DNA of 64,000 nucleotides, from positions 1-64,000 of the forward strand of contig CAXEFP010000936.1 of the NCBI GenBank assembly GCA_963995525.1, read 5' to 3'. This document shows, piece by piece, positions 1-11,086 of this stretch. The notes under the pieces were generated by a model. The model was not told where the DNA came from, did not search any database, and saw nothing but the letters and a program-made list of their open reading frames with translations. Both the position numbers and the translations under genes were made by a program. Positions within the stretch are counted from its first letter, which is position 1. The number at the start of each line of letters is the position of its first letter. The DNA is from Escarpia spicata (Eukaryota; Annelida; Polychaeta; Sabellida; Siboglinidae).

Positions 1-19
1 CTGCTGCTTTAGACAAGAT

Positions 20-204
20 AAAACATCAAATGGGGATGAGTTTTCACACCTATAACTTACGTAATATGTTCTTGTAACTTACGTGACGGAGATAAAACGG
101 TAACATGCATTCCCATTTGTGGTTAATCTAGTTATGTGTGTAGCTTGATATCAGTCTAGCCTTCGTGAAGATTTGTAACATGCAAAACATCTATTTGGGG
201 TAAG
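20..204. repeat. Half-unit similarity inside the monomer, anchor 1
   Basis: The octamer AAAACATC occurs at 20-27 and again at 184-191, followed by GGGG at 32-35 and 197-200. The two copies are offset by 164-165 bp, half of the 326-bp unit. Together with the second anchor at 134-148 and 300-314, this suggests that the present unit arose by duplication of a half-unit of about 163 bp followed by divergence. Sequence between the anchors is only weakly alike by eye, so the duplication would be old. The same holds for every monomer in the array. Confidence 0.5.
53..84. repeat. Internal 10-bp direct repeat TAACTTACGT
   Basis: TAACTTACGT occurs at 53-62 and 75-84 of the unit, 22 bp apart or about two helical turns. 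The first copy sits in the palindrome TTACGTAA; the second runs into TGACGG. The pair was unchanged in the copies I read except for rare private changes: A54 to G in M45, T75 to C in M88, and TTCTTG to TTCGTG just upstream in M187 and M189. The spacing would suit a protein contacting one face of the helix, but no binding factor can be named from this sequence. Confidence 0.6.
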
Positions 205-214
205 ACCACATTAA

Positions 215-220
215 GGATCC
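215..220. other. BamHI site GGATCC, once per unit
   Basis: GGATCC is present here and at the corresponding place in every monomer I read, so BamHI digestion should give a 326-bp ladder. Even copies with changes a few bases downstream keep it: M80 (CCGCTG for CCGCCG) and M82 (GTACGCC for GTCCGCC). Satellites are often named for such a site; the beet pBV family was cloned as BamHI repeats. Confidence 0.95.
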
Positions 221-263
221 GTCCGCCGAAAAAAGTGCACTTAAAATACCGTTATGCTGTGAT

Positions 264-292
264 ATGCATAAATTTTGTTCGAAAACTTTGAC
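264..292. other. Variable strip of the monomer
   Basis: Most differences between copies fall in this 29-bp strip. Position 269 is T or G (by my hand tally about 114 T and 82 G). The run after it occurs as TTTTGTTCG (common), T8 plus CG, TTTTGTTCTCG, TTGTGTTCG, TTGGTTCG, TGTTGTTCG and TGTTGATCG. Position 292 is C, T or A. In contrast, unit positions 1-135 carry only scattered private changes across all 196 copies. T at 269 keeps the palindrome TATGCATA; G breaks it. Confidence 0.85.
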
Positions 293-3200
293 ATGGGACA
301 TGTTTGAATCGTGAGTACTGAATGTACTGCTGCTTTAGACAAGATAAAACATCAAATGGGGATGAGTTTTCACACCTATAACTTACGTAATATGTTCTTG
401 TAACTTACGTGACGGAGATAAAACGGTAACATGCATTCCCATTTGTGGTTAATCTAGTTATGTGTGTAGCTTGATATCAGTCTAGCCTTCGTGAAGATTT
501 GTAACATGCAAAACATCTATTTGGGGTAAGACCACATTAAGGATCCGTCCGCCGAAAAAAGTGCACTTAAAATACCGTTATGCTGTGATATGCATAAATT
601 TTGTTCGAAAACTTTGATATGGGACATGTTTGTATCGTGAGTACTGAATGTACTGCTGCTTTAGACAAGATAAAACATCAAATGGGGATGAGTTTTCACA
701 CCTATAACTTACGTAATATGTTCTTGTAACTTACGTGACGGAGATAAAACGGTAACATGCATTCCCATTTGTGGTTAATCTAGTTATGTGTGTAGCTTGA
801 TATCAGTCTAGCCTTCGTGAAGATTTGTAACATGCAAAACATCTATTTGGGGTAAGACCACATTAAGGATCCGTCCGCCGAAAAAAGTGCACTTAAAATA
901 CCGTTATGCTGTGATATGCATAAATTTTGTTCGAAAACTTTGATATGGGACATGTTTGTATCGTGAGTACTGAATGTACTGCTGCTTTAGACAAGATAAA
1001 ACATCAAATGGGGATGAGTTTTCACACCTATAACTTACGTAATATGTTCTTGTAACTTACGTGACGGAGATAAAACGGTAACATGCATTCCCATTTGTGG
1101 TTAATCTAGTTATGTGTGTAGCTTGATATCAGTCTAGCCTTCGTGAAGATTTGTAACATGCAAAACATCTATTTGGGGTAAGACCACATTAAGGATCCGT
1201 CCGCCGAAAAAAGTGCACTTAAAATACCGTTATGCTGTGATATGCAGAAATTTTGTTCGAAAACTTTGACATGGGACATGTTTGTATCGTGAGTACTGAA
1301 TGTACTGCTGCTTTAGACAAGATAAAACATCAAATGGGGATGAGTTTTCACACCTATAACTTACGTAATATGTTCTTGTAACTTACGTGACGGAGATAAA
1401 ACGGTAACATGCATTCCCATTTGTGGTTAATCTAGTTATGTGTGTAGCTTGATATCAGTCTAGCCTTCGTGAAGATTTGTAACATGCAAAACATCTATTT
1501 GGGGTAAGACCACATTAAGGATCCGTCCGCCGAAAAAAGTGCACTTAAAATACCGTTATGCTGTGATATGCAGAAATTTTGTTCGAAAACTTTGACATGG
1601 GACATGTTTGTATCGTGAGTACTGAATGTACTGCTGCTTTAGACAAGATAAAACATCAAATGGGGATGAGTTTTCACACCTATAACTTACGTAATATGTT
1701 CTTGTAACTTACGTGACGGAGATAAAACGGTAACATGCATTCCCATTTGTGGTTAATCTAGTTATGTGTGTAGCTTGATATCAGTCTAGCCTTCGTGAAG
1801 ATTTGTAACATGCAAAACATATATTTGGGGTAAGACCACATTAAGGATCCGTCCGCCGAAAAAAGTGCACTTAAAATACCGTTATGCTGTGATATGCATA
1901 AATTTTGTTCGAAAACTTTGACATGGGACATGTTTGTATCGTGAGTACTGAATGTACTGCTGCTTTAGACAAGATAAAACATCAAATGGGGATGAGTTTT
2001 CACACCTATAACTTACGTAATATGTTCTTGTAACTTACGTGACGGAGATAAAACGGTAACATGCATTCCCATTTGTGGTTAATCTAGTTATGTGTGTAGC
2101 TTGATATCAGTCTAGCCTTCGTGAAGATTTGTAACATGCAAAACATCTATTTGGGGTAAGACCACATTAAGGATCCGTCCGCCGAAAAAAGTGCACTTAA
2201 AATACCGTTATGCTGTGATATGCATAAATTTTGTTCGAAAACTTTTACATGGGACATGTTTGTATCGTGAGTACTTAATGTACTGCTGCTTTAGACAAGA
2301 TAAAACATCAAATGGGGATGAGTTTTCACACCTATAACTTACGTAATATGTTCTTGTAACTTACGTGACGGAGATAAAACGGTAACATGCATTCCCATTT
2401 GTGGTTAATCTAGTTATGTCTGTAGCTTGATATCAGTCTAGCCTTCGTGAAGATTTGTAACATGCAAAACATCTATTTGGGGTAAGACCACATTAAGGAT
2501 CCGTCCGCCGAAAAAAGTGCACTTAAAATACCGTTATGCTGTGATATGCAGAAATTTTGTTCGAAAACTTTGACATGGGACATGTTTGTATCGTGAGTAC
2601 TGAATGTACTGCTGCTTTAGACAAGATAAAACATCAAATGGGGATGAGTTTTCACACCTATAACTTACGTAATATGTTCTTGTAACTTACGTGACGGAGA
2701 TAAAACGGTAACATGCATTCCCATTTGTGGTTAATCTAGTTATGTGTGTAGCTTGATATCAGTCTAGCCTTCGTGAAGATTTGTAACATGCAAAACATCT
2801 ATTTGGGGTAAGACCACATTAAGGATCCGTCCGCCGAAAAAAGTGCACTTAAAATACCGTTATGCTGTGATATGCAGAAATTTTGTTCGAAAACTTTGAC
2901 ATGGGACATGTTTGTATCGTGAGTACTGAATGTACTGCTGCTTTAGACAAGATAAAACATCAAATGGGGATGAGTTTTCACACCTATAACTTACGTAATA
3001 TGTTCTTGTAACTTACGTGACGGAGATAAAACGGTAACATGCATTCCCATTTGTGGTTAATCTAGTTATGTGTGTAGCTTGATATCAGTCTAGCCTTCGT
3101 GAAGATTTGTAACATGCAAAACATCTATTTGGGGTAAGACCACATTAAGGATCCGTCCGCCGAAAAAAGTGCACTTAAAATACCGTTATGCTGTGATATG

Positions 3201-3586
3201 CATAAATTTTGTTCGAAAACTTTGACATGGGACATGTTTGTATCGTGAGTACTGAATGTACTGCTGCTTTAGACAAGATAAAACATCAAATGGGGATGAG
3301 TTTTCACACCTATAACTTACGTAATATGTTCTTGTAACTTACGTGACGGAGATAAAACGGTAACATGCATTCCCATTTGTGGTTAATCTAGTTATGTGTG
3401 TAGCTTGATATCAGTCTAGCCTTCGTGAAGATTTGTAACATGCAAAACATCTATTTGGGGTAAGACCACATTAAGGATCCGTCCGCCGAAAAAAGTGCAC
3501 TTAAAATACCGTTATGCTGTGATATGCATAAATTTTGTTCGAAAACTTTGACATGGGACATGTTTGTATCGTGAGTACTGAATGTA

Positions 3587-3913
3587 CTGCTGCTTTAGAC
3601 AAGATAAAACATCAAATGGGGATGAGTTTTCACACCTATAACTTACGTAATATGTTCTTGTAACTTACGTGACGGAGATAAAACGGTAACATGCATTCCC
3701 ATTTGTGGTTAATCTAGTTATGTGTGTAGCTTGATATCAGTCTAGCCTTCGTGAAGATTTGTAACATGCAAAACATCTATTTGGGGTAAGACCACATTAA
3801 GGATCCGTCCGCCGAAAAAAGTGCACTTAAAATACCGTTATGCTGTGATATGCAGAATTTTGTTCTCGAAAACTTTGACATGGGACATGTTTGTATCGTG
3901 AGTACTGAATGTA
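3587..3913. repeat. Monomer M12, 327 bp
   Basis: The variable strip reads CAGAATTTTGTTCTCG: one A fewer and an added TC relative to the common G-type copy, a net gain of 1 bp. It opens the first copy of the 7-monomer repeat and has an identical partner in M19 (5870-6196), 2,283 bp downstream. A shared complex change like this is a good marker of common descent. Confidence 0.9.
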
Positions 3914-5869
3914 CTGCTGCTTTAGACAAGATAAAACATCAAATGGGGATGAGTTTTCACACCTATAACTTACGTAATATGTTCTTGTAACTTACGTGAC
4001 GGAGATAAAACGGTAACATGCATTCCCATTTGTGGTTAATCTAGTTATGTGTGTAGCTTGATATCAGTCTAGCCTTCGTGAAGATTTGTAACATGCAAAA
4101 CATCTATTTGGGGTAAGACCACATTAAGGATCCGTCCGCCGAAAAAAGTGCACGTAAAATACCGTTATGCTGTGATATGCAGAAATTGTGTTCGAAAACT
4201 TTGAAATGGGACATGTTTGTATCGTGAGTACTGAATGTACTGCTGCTTTAGACAAGATAAAACATCAAATGGGGATGAGTTTTCACACCTATAACTTACG
4301 TAATATGTTCTTGTAACTTACGTGACGGAGATAAAACGGTAACATGCATTCCCATTTGTGGTTAATCTAGTTATGTGTGTAGCTTGATATCAGTCTAGCC
4401 TTCGTGAAGATTTGTAACATGCAAAACATCTATTTGGGGTAAGACCACATTAAGGATCCGTCCGCCGAAAAAAGTGCACTTAAAATACCGTTATGCTGTG
4501 ATATGCAGAAATTTTGTTCGAAAACTTTGACATGGGACATGTTTGTATCGTGAGTACTGAATGTACTGCTGCTTTAGACAAGATAAAACATCAAATGGGG
4601 ATGAGTTTTCACACCTATAACTTACGTAATATGTTCTTGTAACTTACGTGACGGAGATAAAACGGTAACATGCATTCCCATTTGTGGTTAATCTAGTTAT
4701 GTGTGTAGCTTGATATCAGTCTAGCCTTCGTGAAGATTTGTAACATGCAAAACATCTATTTGGGGTAAGACCACATTAAGGATCCGTCCGCCGAAAAAAG
4801 TGCACTTAAAATACCGTTATGCTGTGATATGCAGAAATTTTGTTCGAAAACTTTGACATGGGACATGTTTGTATCGTGAGTACTGAATGTACTGCTGCTT
4901 TAGACAAGATAAAACATCAAATGGGGATGAGTTTTCACACCTATAACTTACGTAATATGTTCTTGTAACTTACGTGACGGAGATAAAACGGTAACATGCA
5001 TTCCCATTTGTGGTTAATCTAGTTATGTGTGTAGCTTGATATCAGTCTAGCCTTCGTGAAGATTTGTAACATGCAAAACATCTATTTGGGGTAAGACCAC
5101 ATTAAGGATCCGTCCGCCGAAAAAAGTGCACTTAAAATACCGTTATGCTGTGATATGCATAAATTTTGTTCGAAAACTTTGACATGGGACATGTTTGTAT
5201 CGTGAGTACTGAATGTACTGCTGCTTTAGACAAGATAAAACATCAAATGGGGATGAGTTTTCACACCTATAACTTACGTAATATGTTCTTGTAACTTACG
5301 TGACGGAGATAAAACGGTAACATGCATTCCCATTTGTGGTTAATCTAGTTATGTGTGTAGCTTGATATCAGTCTAGCCTTCGTGAAGATTTGTAACATGC
5401 AAAACATCTATTTGGGGTAAGACCACATTAAGGATCCGTCCGCCGAAAAAAGTGCACTTAAAATACCGTTATGCTGTGATATGCAGAATTTTTTTTCGAA
5501 AACTTTGACATGGGACATGTTTGTATCGTGAGTACTGAATGTACTGCTGCTTTAGACAAGATAAAACATCAAATGGGGATGAGTTTTCACACCTATAACT
5601 TACGTAATATGTTCTTGTAACTTACGTGACGGAGATAAAACGGTAACATGCATTCCCATTTGTGGTTAATCTAGTTATGTGTGTAGCTTGATATCAGTCT
5701 AGCCTTCGTGAAGATTTGTAACATGCAAAACATCTATTTGGGGTAAGACCACATTAAGGATCCGTCCGCCGAAAAAAGTGCACGTAAAATACCGTTATGC
5801 TGTGATATGCAGAAATTTTGTTCGAAAACTTTGAAATGGGACATGTTTGTATCGTGAGTACTGAATGTA

Positions 5870-6196
5870 CTGCTGCTTTAGACAAGATAAAACATCAAAT
5901 GGGGATGAGTTTTCACACCTATAACTTACGTAATATGTTCTTGTAACTTACGTGACGGAGATAAAACGGTAACATGCATTCCCATTTGTGGTTAATCTAG
6001 TTATGTGTGTAGCTTGATATCAGTCTAGCCTTCGTGAAGATTTGTAACATGCAAAACATCTATTTGGGGTAAGACCACATTAAGGATCCGTCCGCCGAAA
6101 AAAGTGCACTTAAAATACCGTTATGCTGTGATATGCAGAATTTTGTTCTCGAAAACTTTGACATGGGACATGTTTGTATCGTGAGTACTGAATGTA
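5870..6196. repeat. Monomer M19, 327 bp
   Basis: Partner of M12 with the same one-base-longer variable strip (added TC, one A missing). It opens the second copy of the 7-monomer repeat and is directly followed, as in the first copy, by the CACGTA/TTGTGTTCG/GAAATGGG monomer. Confidence 0.9.
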
Positions 6197-8478
6197 CTGC
6201 TGCTTTAGACAAGATAAAACATCAAATGGGGATGAGTTTTCACACCTATAACTTACGTAATATGTTCTTGTAACTTACGTGACGGAGATAAAACGGTAAC
6301 ATGCATTCCCATTTGTGGTTAATCTAGTTATGTGTGTAGCTTGATATCAGTCTAGCCTTCGTGAAGATTTGTAACATGCAAAACATCTATTTGGGGTAAG
6401 ACCACATTAAGGATCCGTCCGCCGAAAAAAGTGCACGTAAAATACCGTTATGCTGTGATATGCAGAAATTGTGTTCGAAAACTTTGAAATGGGACATGTT
6501 TGTATCGTGAGTACTGAATGTACTGCTGCTTTAGACAAGATAAAACATCAAATGGGGTTGAGTTTTCACACCTATAACTTACGTAATATGTTCTTGTAAC
6601 TTACGTGACGGAGATAAAACGGTAACATGCATTCCCATTTGTGGTTAATCTAGTTATGTGTGTAGCTTGATATCAGTCTAGCCTTCGTGAAGATTTGTAA
6701 CATGCAAAACATCTATTTGGGGTAAGACCACATTAAGGATCCGTCCGCCGAAAAAAGTGCACTTAAAATACCGTTATGCTGTGATATGCAGAAATTTTGT
6801 TCGAAAACTTTGACATGGGACATGTTTGTATCGTGAGTACTGAATGTACTGCTGCTTTAGACAAGATAAAACATCAAATGGGGATGAGTTTTCACACCTA
6901 TAACTTACGTAATATGTTCTTGTAACTTACGTGACGGAGATAAAACGGTAACATGCATTCCCATTTGTGGTTAATCTAGTTATGTGTGTAGCTTGATATC
7001 AGTCTAGCCTTCGTGAAGATTTGTAACATGCAAAACATCTATTTGGGGTAAGACCACATTAAGGATCCGTCCGCCGAAAAAAGTGCACTTAAAATACCGT
7101 TATGCTGTGATATGCATAAATTTTGTTCGAAAACTTTGACATGGGACATGTTTGTATCGTGAGTACTGAATGTACTGCTGCTTTAGACAAGATAAAACAT
7201 CAAATGGGGATGAGTTTTCACACCTATAACTTACGTAATATGTTCTTGTAACTTACGTGACGGAGATAAAACGGTAACATGCATTCCCATTTGTGGTTAA
7301 TCTAGTTATGTGTGTAGCTTGATATCAGTCTAGCCTTCGTGAAGATTTGTAACATGCAAAACATCTATTTGGGGTAAGACCACATTAAGGATCCGTCCGC
7401 CGAAAAAAGTGCACTTAAAATACCGTTATGCTGTGATATGCATAAATTTTGTTCGAAAACTTTGACATGGGACATGTTTGTATCGTGAGTACTGAATGTA
7501 CTGCTGCTTTAGACAAGATAAAACATCAAATGGGGATGAGTTTTCACACCTATAACTTACGTAATATGTTCTTGTAACTTACGTGACGGAGATAAAACGG
7601 TAACATGCATTCCCATTTGTGGTTAATCTAGTTATGTGTGTAGCTTGATATCAGTCTAGCCTTCGTGAAGATTTGTAACATGCAAAACATCTATTTGGGG
7701 TAAGACCACATTAAGGATCCGTCCGCCGAAAAAAGTGCACTTAAAATACCGTTATGCTGTGATATGCAGAATTTTTTTTCGAAAACTTTGACATGGGACA
7801 TGTTTGTATCGTGAGTACTGAATGTACTGCTGCTTTAGACAAGATAAAACATCAAATGGGGATGAGTTTTCACACCTATAACTTACGTAATATGTTCTTG
7901 TAACTTACGTGACGGAGATAAAACGGTAACATGCATTCCCATTTGTGGTTAATCTAGTTATGTGTGTAGCTTGATATCAGTCTAGCCTTCGTGAAGATTT
8001 GTAACATGCAAAACATCTATTTGGGGTAAGACCACATTAAGGATCCGTCCGCCGAAAAAAGTGCACGTAAAATACCGTTATGCTGTGATATGCAGAAATT
8101 TTGTTCGAAAACTTTGAAATGGGACATGTTTGTATCGTGAGTACTGAATGTACTGCTGCTTTAGACAAGATAAAACATCAAATGGGGATGAGTTTTCACA
8201 CCTATAACTTACGTAATATGTTCTTGTAACTTACGTGACGGAGATAAAACGGTAACATGCATTCCCATTTGTGGTTAATCTAGTTATGTGTGTAGCTTGA
8301 TATCAGTCTAGCCTTCGTGAAGATTTGTAACATGCAAAACATCTATTTGGGGTAAGACCACATTAAGGATCCGTCCGCCGAAAAAAGTGCACTTAAAATA
8401 CCGTTATGCTGTGATATGCAGAAATTTTGTTCGAAAACTTTGACATGGGACATGTTTGTATCGTGAGTACTGAATGTA

Positions 8479-11086
8479 CTGCTGCTTTAGACAAGATAAA
8501 ACATCAAATGGGGATGAGTTTTCACACCTATAACTTACGTAATATGTTCTTGTAACTTACGTGACGGAGATAAAACGGTAACATGCATTCCCATTTGTGG
8601 TTAATCTAGTTATGTGTGTAGCTTGATATCAGTCTAGCCTTCGTGAAGATTTGTAACATGCAAAACATCTATTTGGGGTAAGACCACATTAAGGATCCGT
8701 CCGCCGAAAAAAGTGCACTTAAAATACCGTTATGCTGTGATATGCAGAAATTTTGTTCGAAAACTTTGACATGGGACATGTTTGTATCGTGAGTACTGAA
8801 TGTACTGCTGCTTTAGACAAGATAAAACATCAAATGGGGATGAGTTTTCACACCTATAACTTACGTAATATGTTCTTGTAACTTACGTGACGGAGATAAA
8901 ACGGTAACATGCATTCCCATTTGTGGTTAATCTAGTTATGTGTGTAGCTTGATATCAGTCTAGCCTTCGTGAAGATTTGTAACATGCAAAACATCTATTT
9001 GGGGTAAGACCACATTAAGGATCCGTCCGCCGAAAAAAGTGCACTTAAAATACCGTTATGCTGTGATATGCATAAATTTTGTTCGAAAACTTTGACATGG
9101 GACATGTTTGTATCGTGAGTACTGAATGTACTGCTGCTTTAGACAAGATAAAACATCAAATGGGGATGAGTTTTCACACCTATAACTTACGTAATATGTT
9201 CTTGTAACTTACGTGACGGAGATAAAACGGTAACATGCATTCCCATTTGTGGTTAATCTAGTTATGTGTGTAGCTTGATATCAGTCTAGCCTTCGTGAAG
9301 ATTTGTAACATGCAAAACATCTATTTGGGGTAAGACCACATTAAGGATCCGTCCGCCGAAAAAAGTGCACTTAAAATACCGTTATGCTGTGATATGCATA
9401 AATTTTGTTCGAAAACTTTGACATGGGACATGTTTGTATCGTGAGTACTGAATGTACTGCTGCTTTAGACAAGATAAAACATCAAATGGGGATGAGTTTT
9501 CACACCTATAACTTACGTAATATGTTCTTGTAACTTACGTGACGGAGATAAAACGGTAACATGCATTCCCATTTGTGGTTAATCTAGTTATGTCTGTAGC
9601 TTGATATCAGTCTAGCCTTCGTGAAGATTTGTAACATGCAAAACATCTATTTGGGGTAAGACCACATTAAGGATCCGTCCGCCGAAAAAAGTGCACTTAA
9701 AATACCGTTATGCTGTGATATGCAGAAATTTTGTTCGAAAACTTTGACATGGGACATGTTTGTATCGTGAGTACTGAATGTACTGCTGCTTTAGACAAGA
9801 TAAAACATCAAATGGGGATGAGTTTTCACACCTATAACTTACGTAATATGTTCTTGTAACTTACGTGACGGAGATAAAACGGTAACATGCATTCCCATTT
9901 GTGGTTAATCTAGTTATGTGTGTAGCTTGATATCAGTCTAGCCTTCGTGAAGATTTGTAACATGCAAAACATCTATTTGGGGTAAGACCACATTAAGGAT
10001 CCGTCCGCCGAAAAAAGTGCACTTAAAATACCGTTATGCTGTGATATGCAGAAATTTTGTTCGAAAACTTTGACATGGGACATGTTTGTATCGTGAGTAC
10101 TGAATGTACTGCTGCTTTAGACAAGATAAAACATCAAATGGGGATGAGTTTTCACACCTATAACTTACGTAATATGTTCTTGTAACTTACGTGACGGAGA
10201 TAAAACGGTAACATGCATTCCCATTTGTGGTTAATCTAGTTATGTGTGTAGCTTGATATCAGTCTAGCCTTCGTGAAGATTTGTAACATGCAAAACATCT
10301 ATTTGGGGTAAGACCACATTAAGGATCCGTCCGCCGAAAAAGGTGCACTTAAAATACCGTTATGCTGTGATATGCATAAATTTTGTTCGAAAACTTTGAC
10401 ATGGGACATGTTTGTATCGTGAGTACTGAATGTACTGCTGCTTTAGACAAGATAAAACATCAAATGGGGATGAGTTTTCACACCTATAACTTACGTAATA
10501 TGTTCTTGTAACTTACGTGACGGAGATAAAACGGTAACATGCATTCCCATTTGTGGTTAATCTAGTTATGTGTGTAGCTTGATATCAGTCTAGCCTTCGT
10601 GAAGATTTGTAACATGCAAAACATCTATTTGGGGTAAGACCACATTAAGGATCCGTCCGCCGAAAAAAGTGCACTTAAAATACCGTTATGCTGTGATATG
10701 CATAAATTTTGTTCGAAAACTTTGACATGGGACATGTTTGTATCGTGAGTACTGAATATACTGCTGCTTTAGACAAGATAAAACATCAAATGGGGATGAG
10801 TTTTCACACCTATAACTTACGTAATATGTTCTTGTAACTTACGTGACGGAGATAAAACGGTAACATGCATTCCCATTTGTGGTTAATCTAGTTATGTCTG
10901 TAGCTTGATATCAGTCTAGCCTTCGTGAAGATTTGTAACATGCAAAACATCTATTTGGGGTAAGACCACATTAAGGATCCGTCCGCCGAAAAAAGTGCAC
11001 TTAAAATACCGTTATGCTGTGATATGCAGAAATTTTGTTCGAAAACTTTGACATGGGACATGTTTGTATCGTGAGTACTGAATGTA
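8479..11086. repeat. 4-monomer higher-order repeat, two copies of 1,304 bp
   Basis: M27-M30 (8479-9782) and M31-M34 (9783-11086) show the same order at the diagnostic sites: G269; T269; T269; then G269 combined with the 138-C variant. M32 has a private AAAAAGGTGCAC and M33 ends in a private GAATATA. The same order (G, T, T, 138-C+G) occurs in M5-M8 near the left edge, partly decayed, so this block may be the oldest repeat pattern of the left part. Confidence 0.75.

Larger units (their letters stand above)
134..314. repeat. Half-unit similarity inside the monomer, anchor 2
   Basis: ATGTGTGTAGCTTGA at 134-148 matches ATGTTTGTATCGTGA at 300-314 (using the consensus T at 307) at 12 of 15 positions, offset 166 bp. 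A third, weaker anchor is ATGCAT at 105-110 and 264-269, each followed by a T-rich word ending in TTTGT, offset 159 bp. All anchors run in the same direction and at nearly the same spacing, which fits a head-to-tail ancestral dimer better than chance short repeats. Confidence 0.5.
1..326. repeat. Reference monomer (M1) of the satellite
   Basis: This copy sets the unit coordinates used throughout. By hand count it has 54 C and 67 G in 326 bp, or 37% G+C. Self-complementary sites along the unit are TTACGTAA at 57-64, ATGCAT at 105-110, GATATC at 147-152, GGATCC at 215-220, GTGCAC at 235-240, TATGCATA at 263-270, AAATTT at 270-275, TTCGAA at 278-283, ACATGT at 298-303 and AGTACT at 314-319. There is an A6 tract at 229-234 and GGGG at 32-35 and 197-200. 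All six reading frames are closed by frequent stops; the longest open stretches I traced are about 36 codons on + and 50 on -. M1 has a private T-to-A change at position 307. Monomers M2 and M3 share a T at position 292 where most copies have C. Confidence 0.95.
3587..8152. repeat. 7-monomer higher-order repeat, two copies of 2,283 bp
   Basis: M12-M18 (3587-5869) and M19-M25 (5870-8152) carry the same ordered variants. First comes a monomer with an extra TC in the variable strip (near 3865 and 6148). Next is a monomer with CACGTA (T241 to G), TTGTGTTCG and GAAATGGG. Three ordinary monomers follow, then one with the T8 run (near 5489 and 7772), then one with CACGTA and GAAATGGG. The fourth members differ at position 269 (G in M15, T in M22), and M21 has a private GGGGTTG. 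Each copy is 7 x 326 + 1 bp because the first monomer is 327 bp. Confidence 0.88.

Noticed and set aside
80..87. Yeast CDEI/Cbf1-like word on the minus strand (GTCACGTA)
   Set aside because: It differs from the RTCACRTG consensus at the last base and lacks the CACGTG core. There are no CDEII/CDEIII-like parts and the array is not a yeast point centromere.
129..152. TATGTGTGTAGC as a microsatellite or telomere-like tract
   Set aside because: Only a few TG steps per unit with no expansion between copies; not a telomeric motif.
161..177. CENP-B box-like sequence around CTTCGTGAAG
   Set aside because: Only the TTCG half fits. The required A and the CGGG half of the mammalian box (TTCG, four bases, A, two bases, CGGG) are absent, and the TTCG at 278-281 fails in the same way.
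204..312. Open reading frames in the satellite
   Set aside because: The longest stop-free stretch I traced is about 36 codons on + (204-312) and about 50 codons on -. The unit is not a multiple of three, so no frame runs through several copies. No coding signal.
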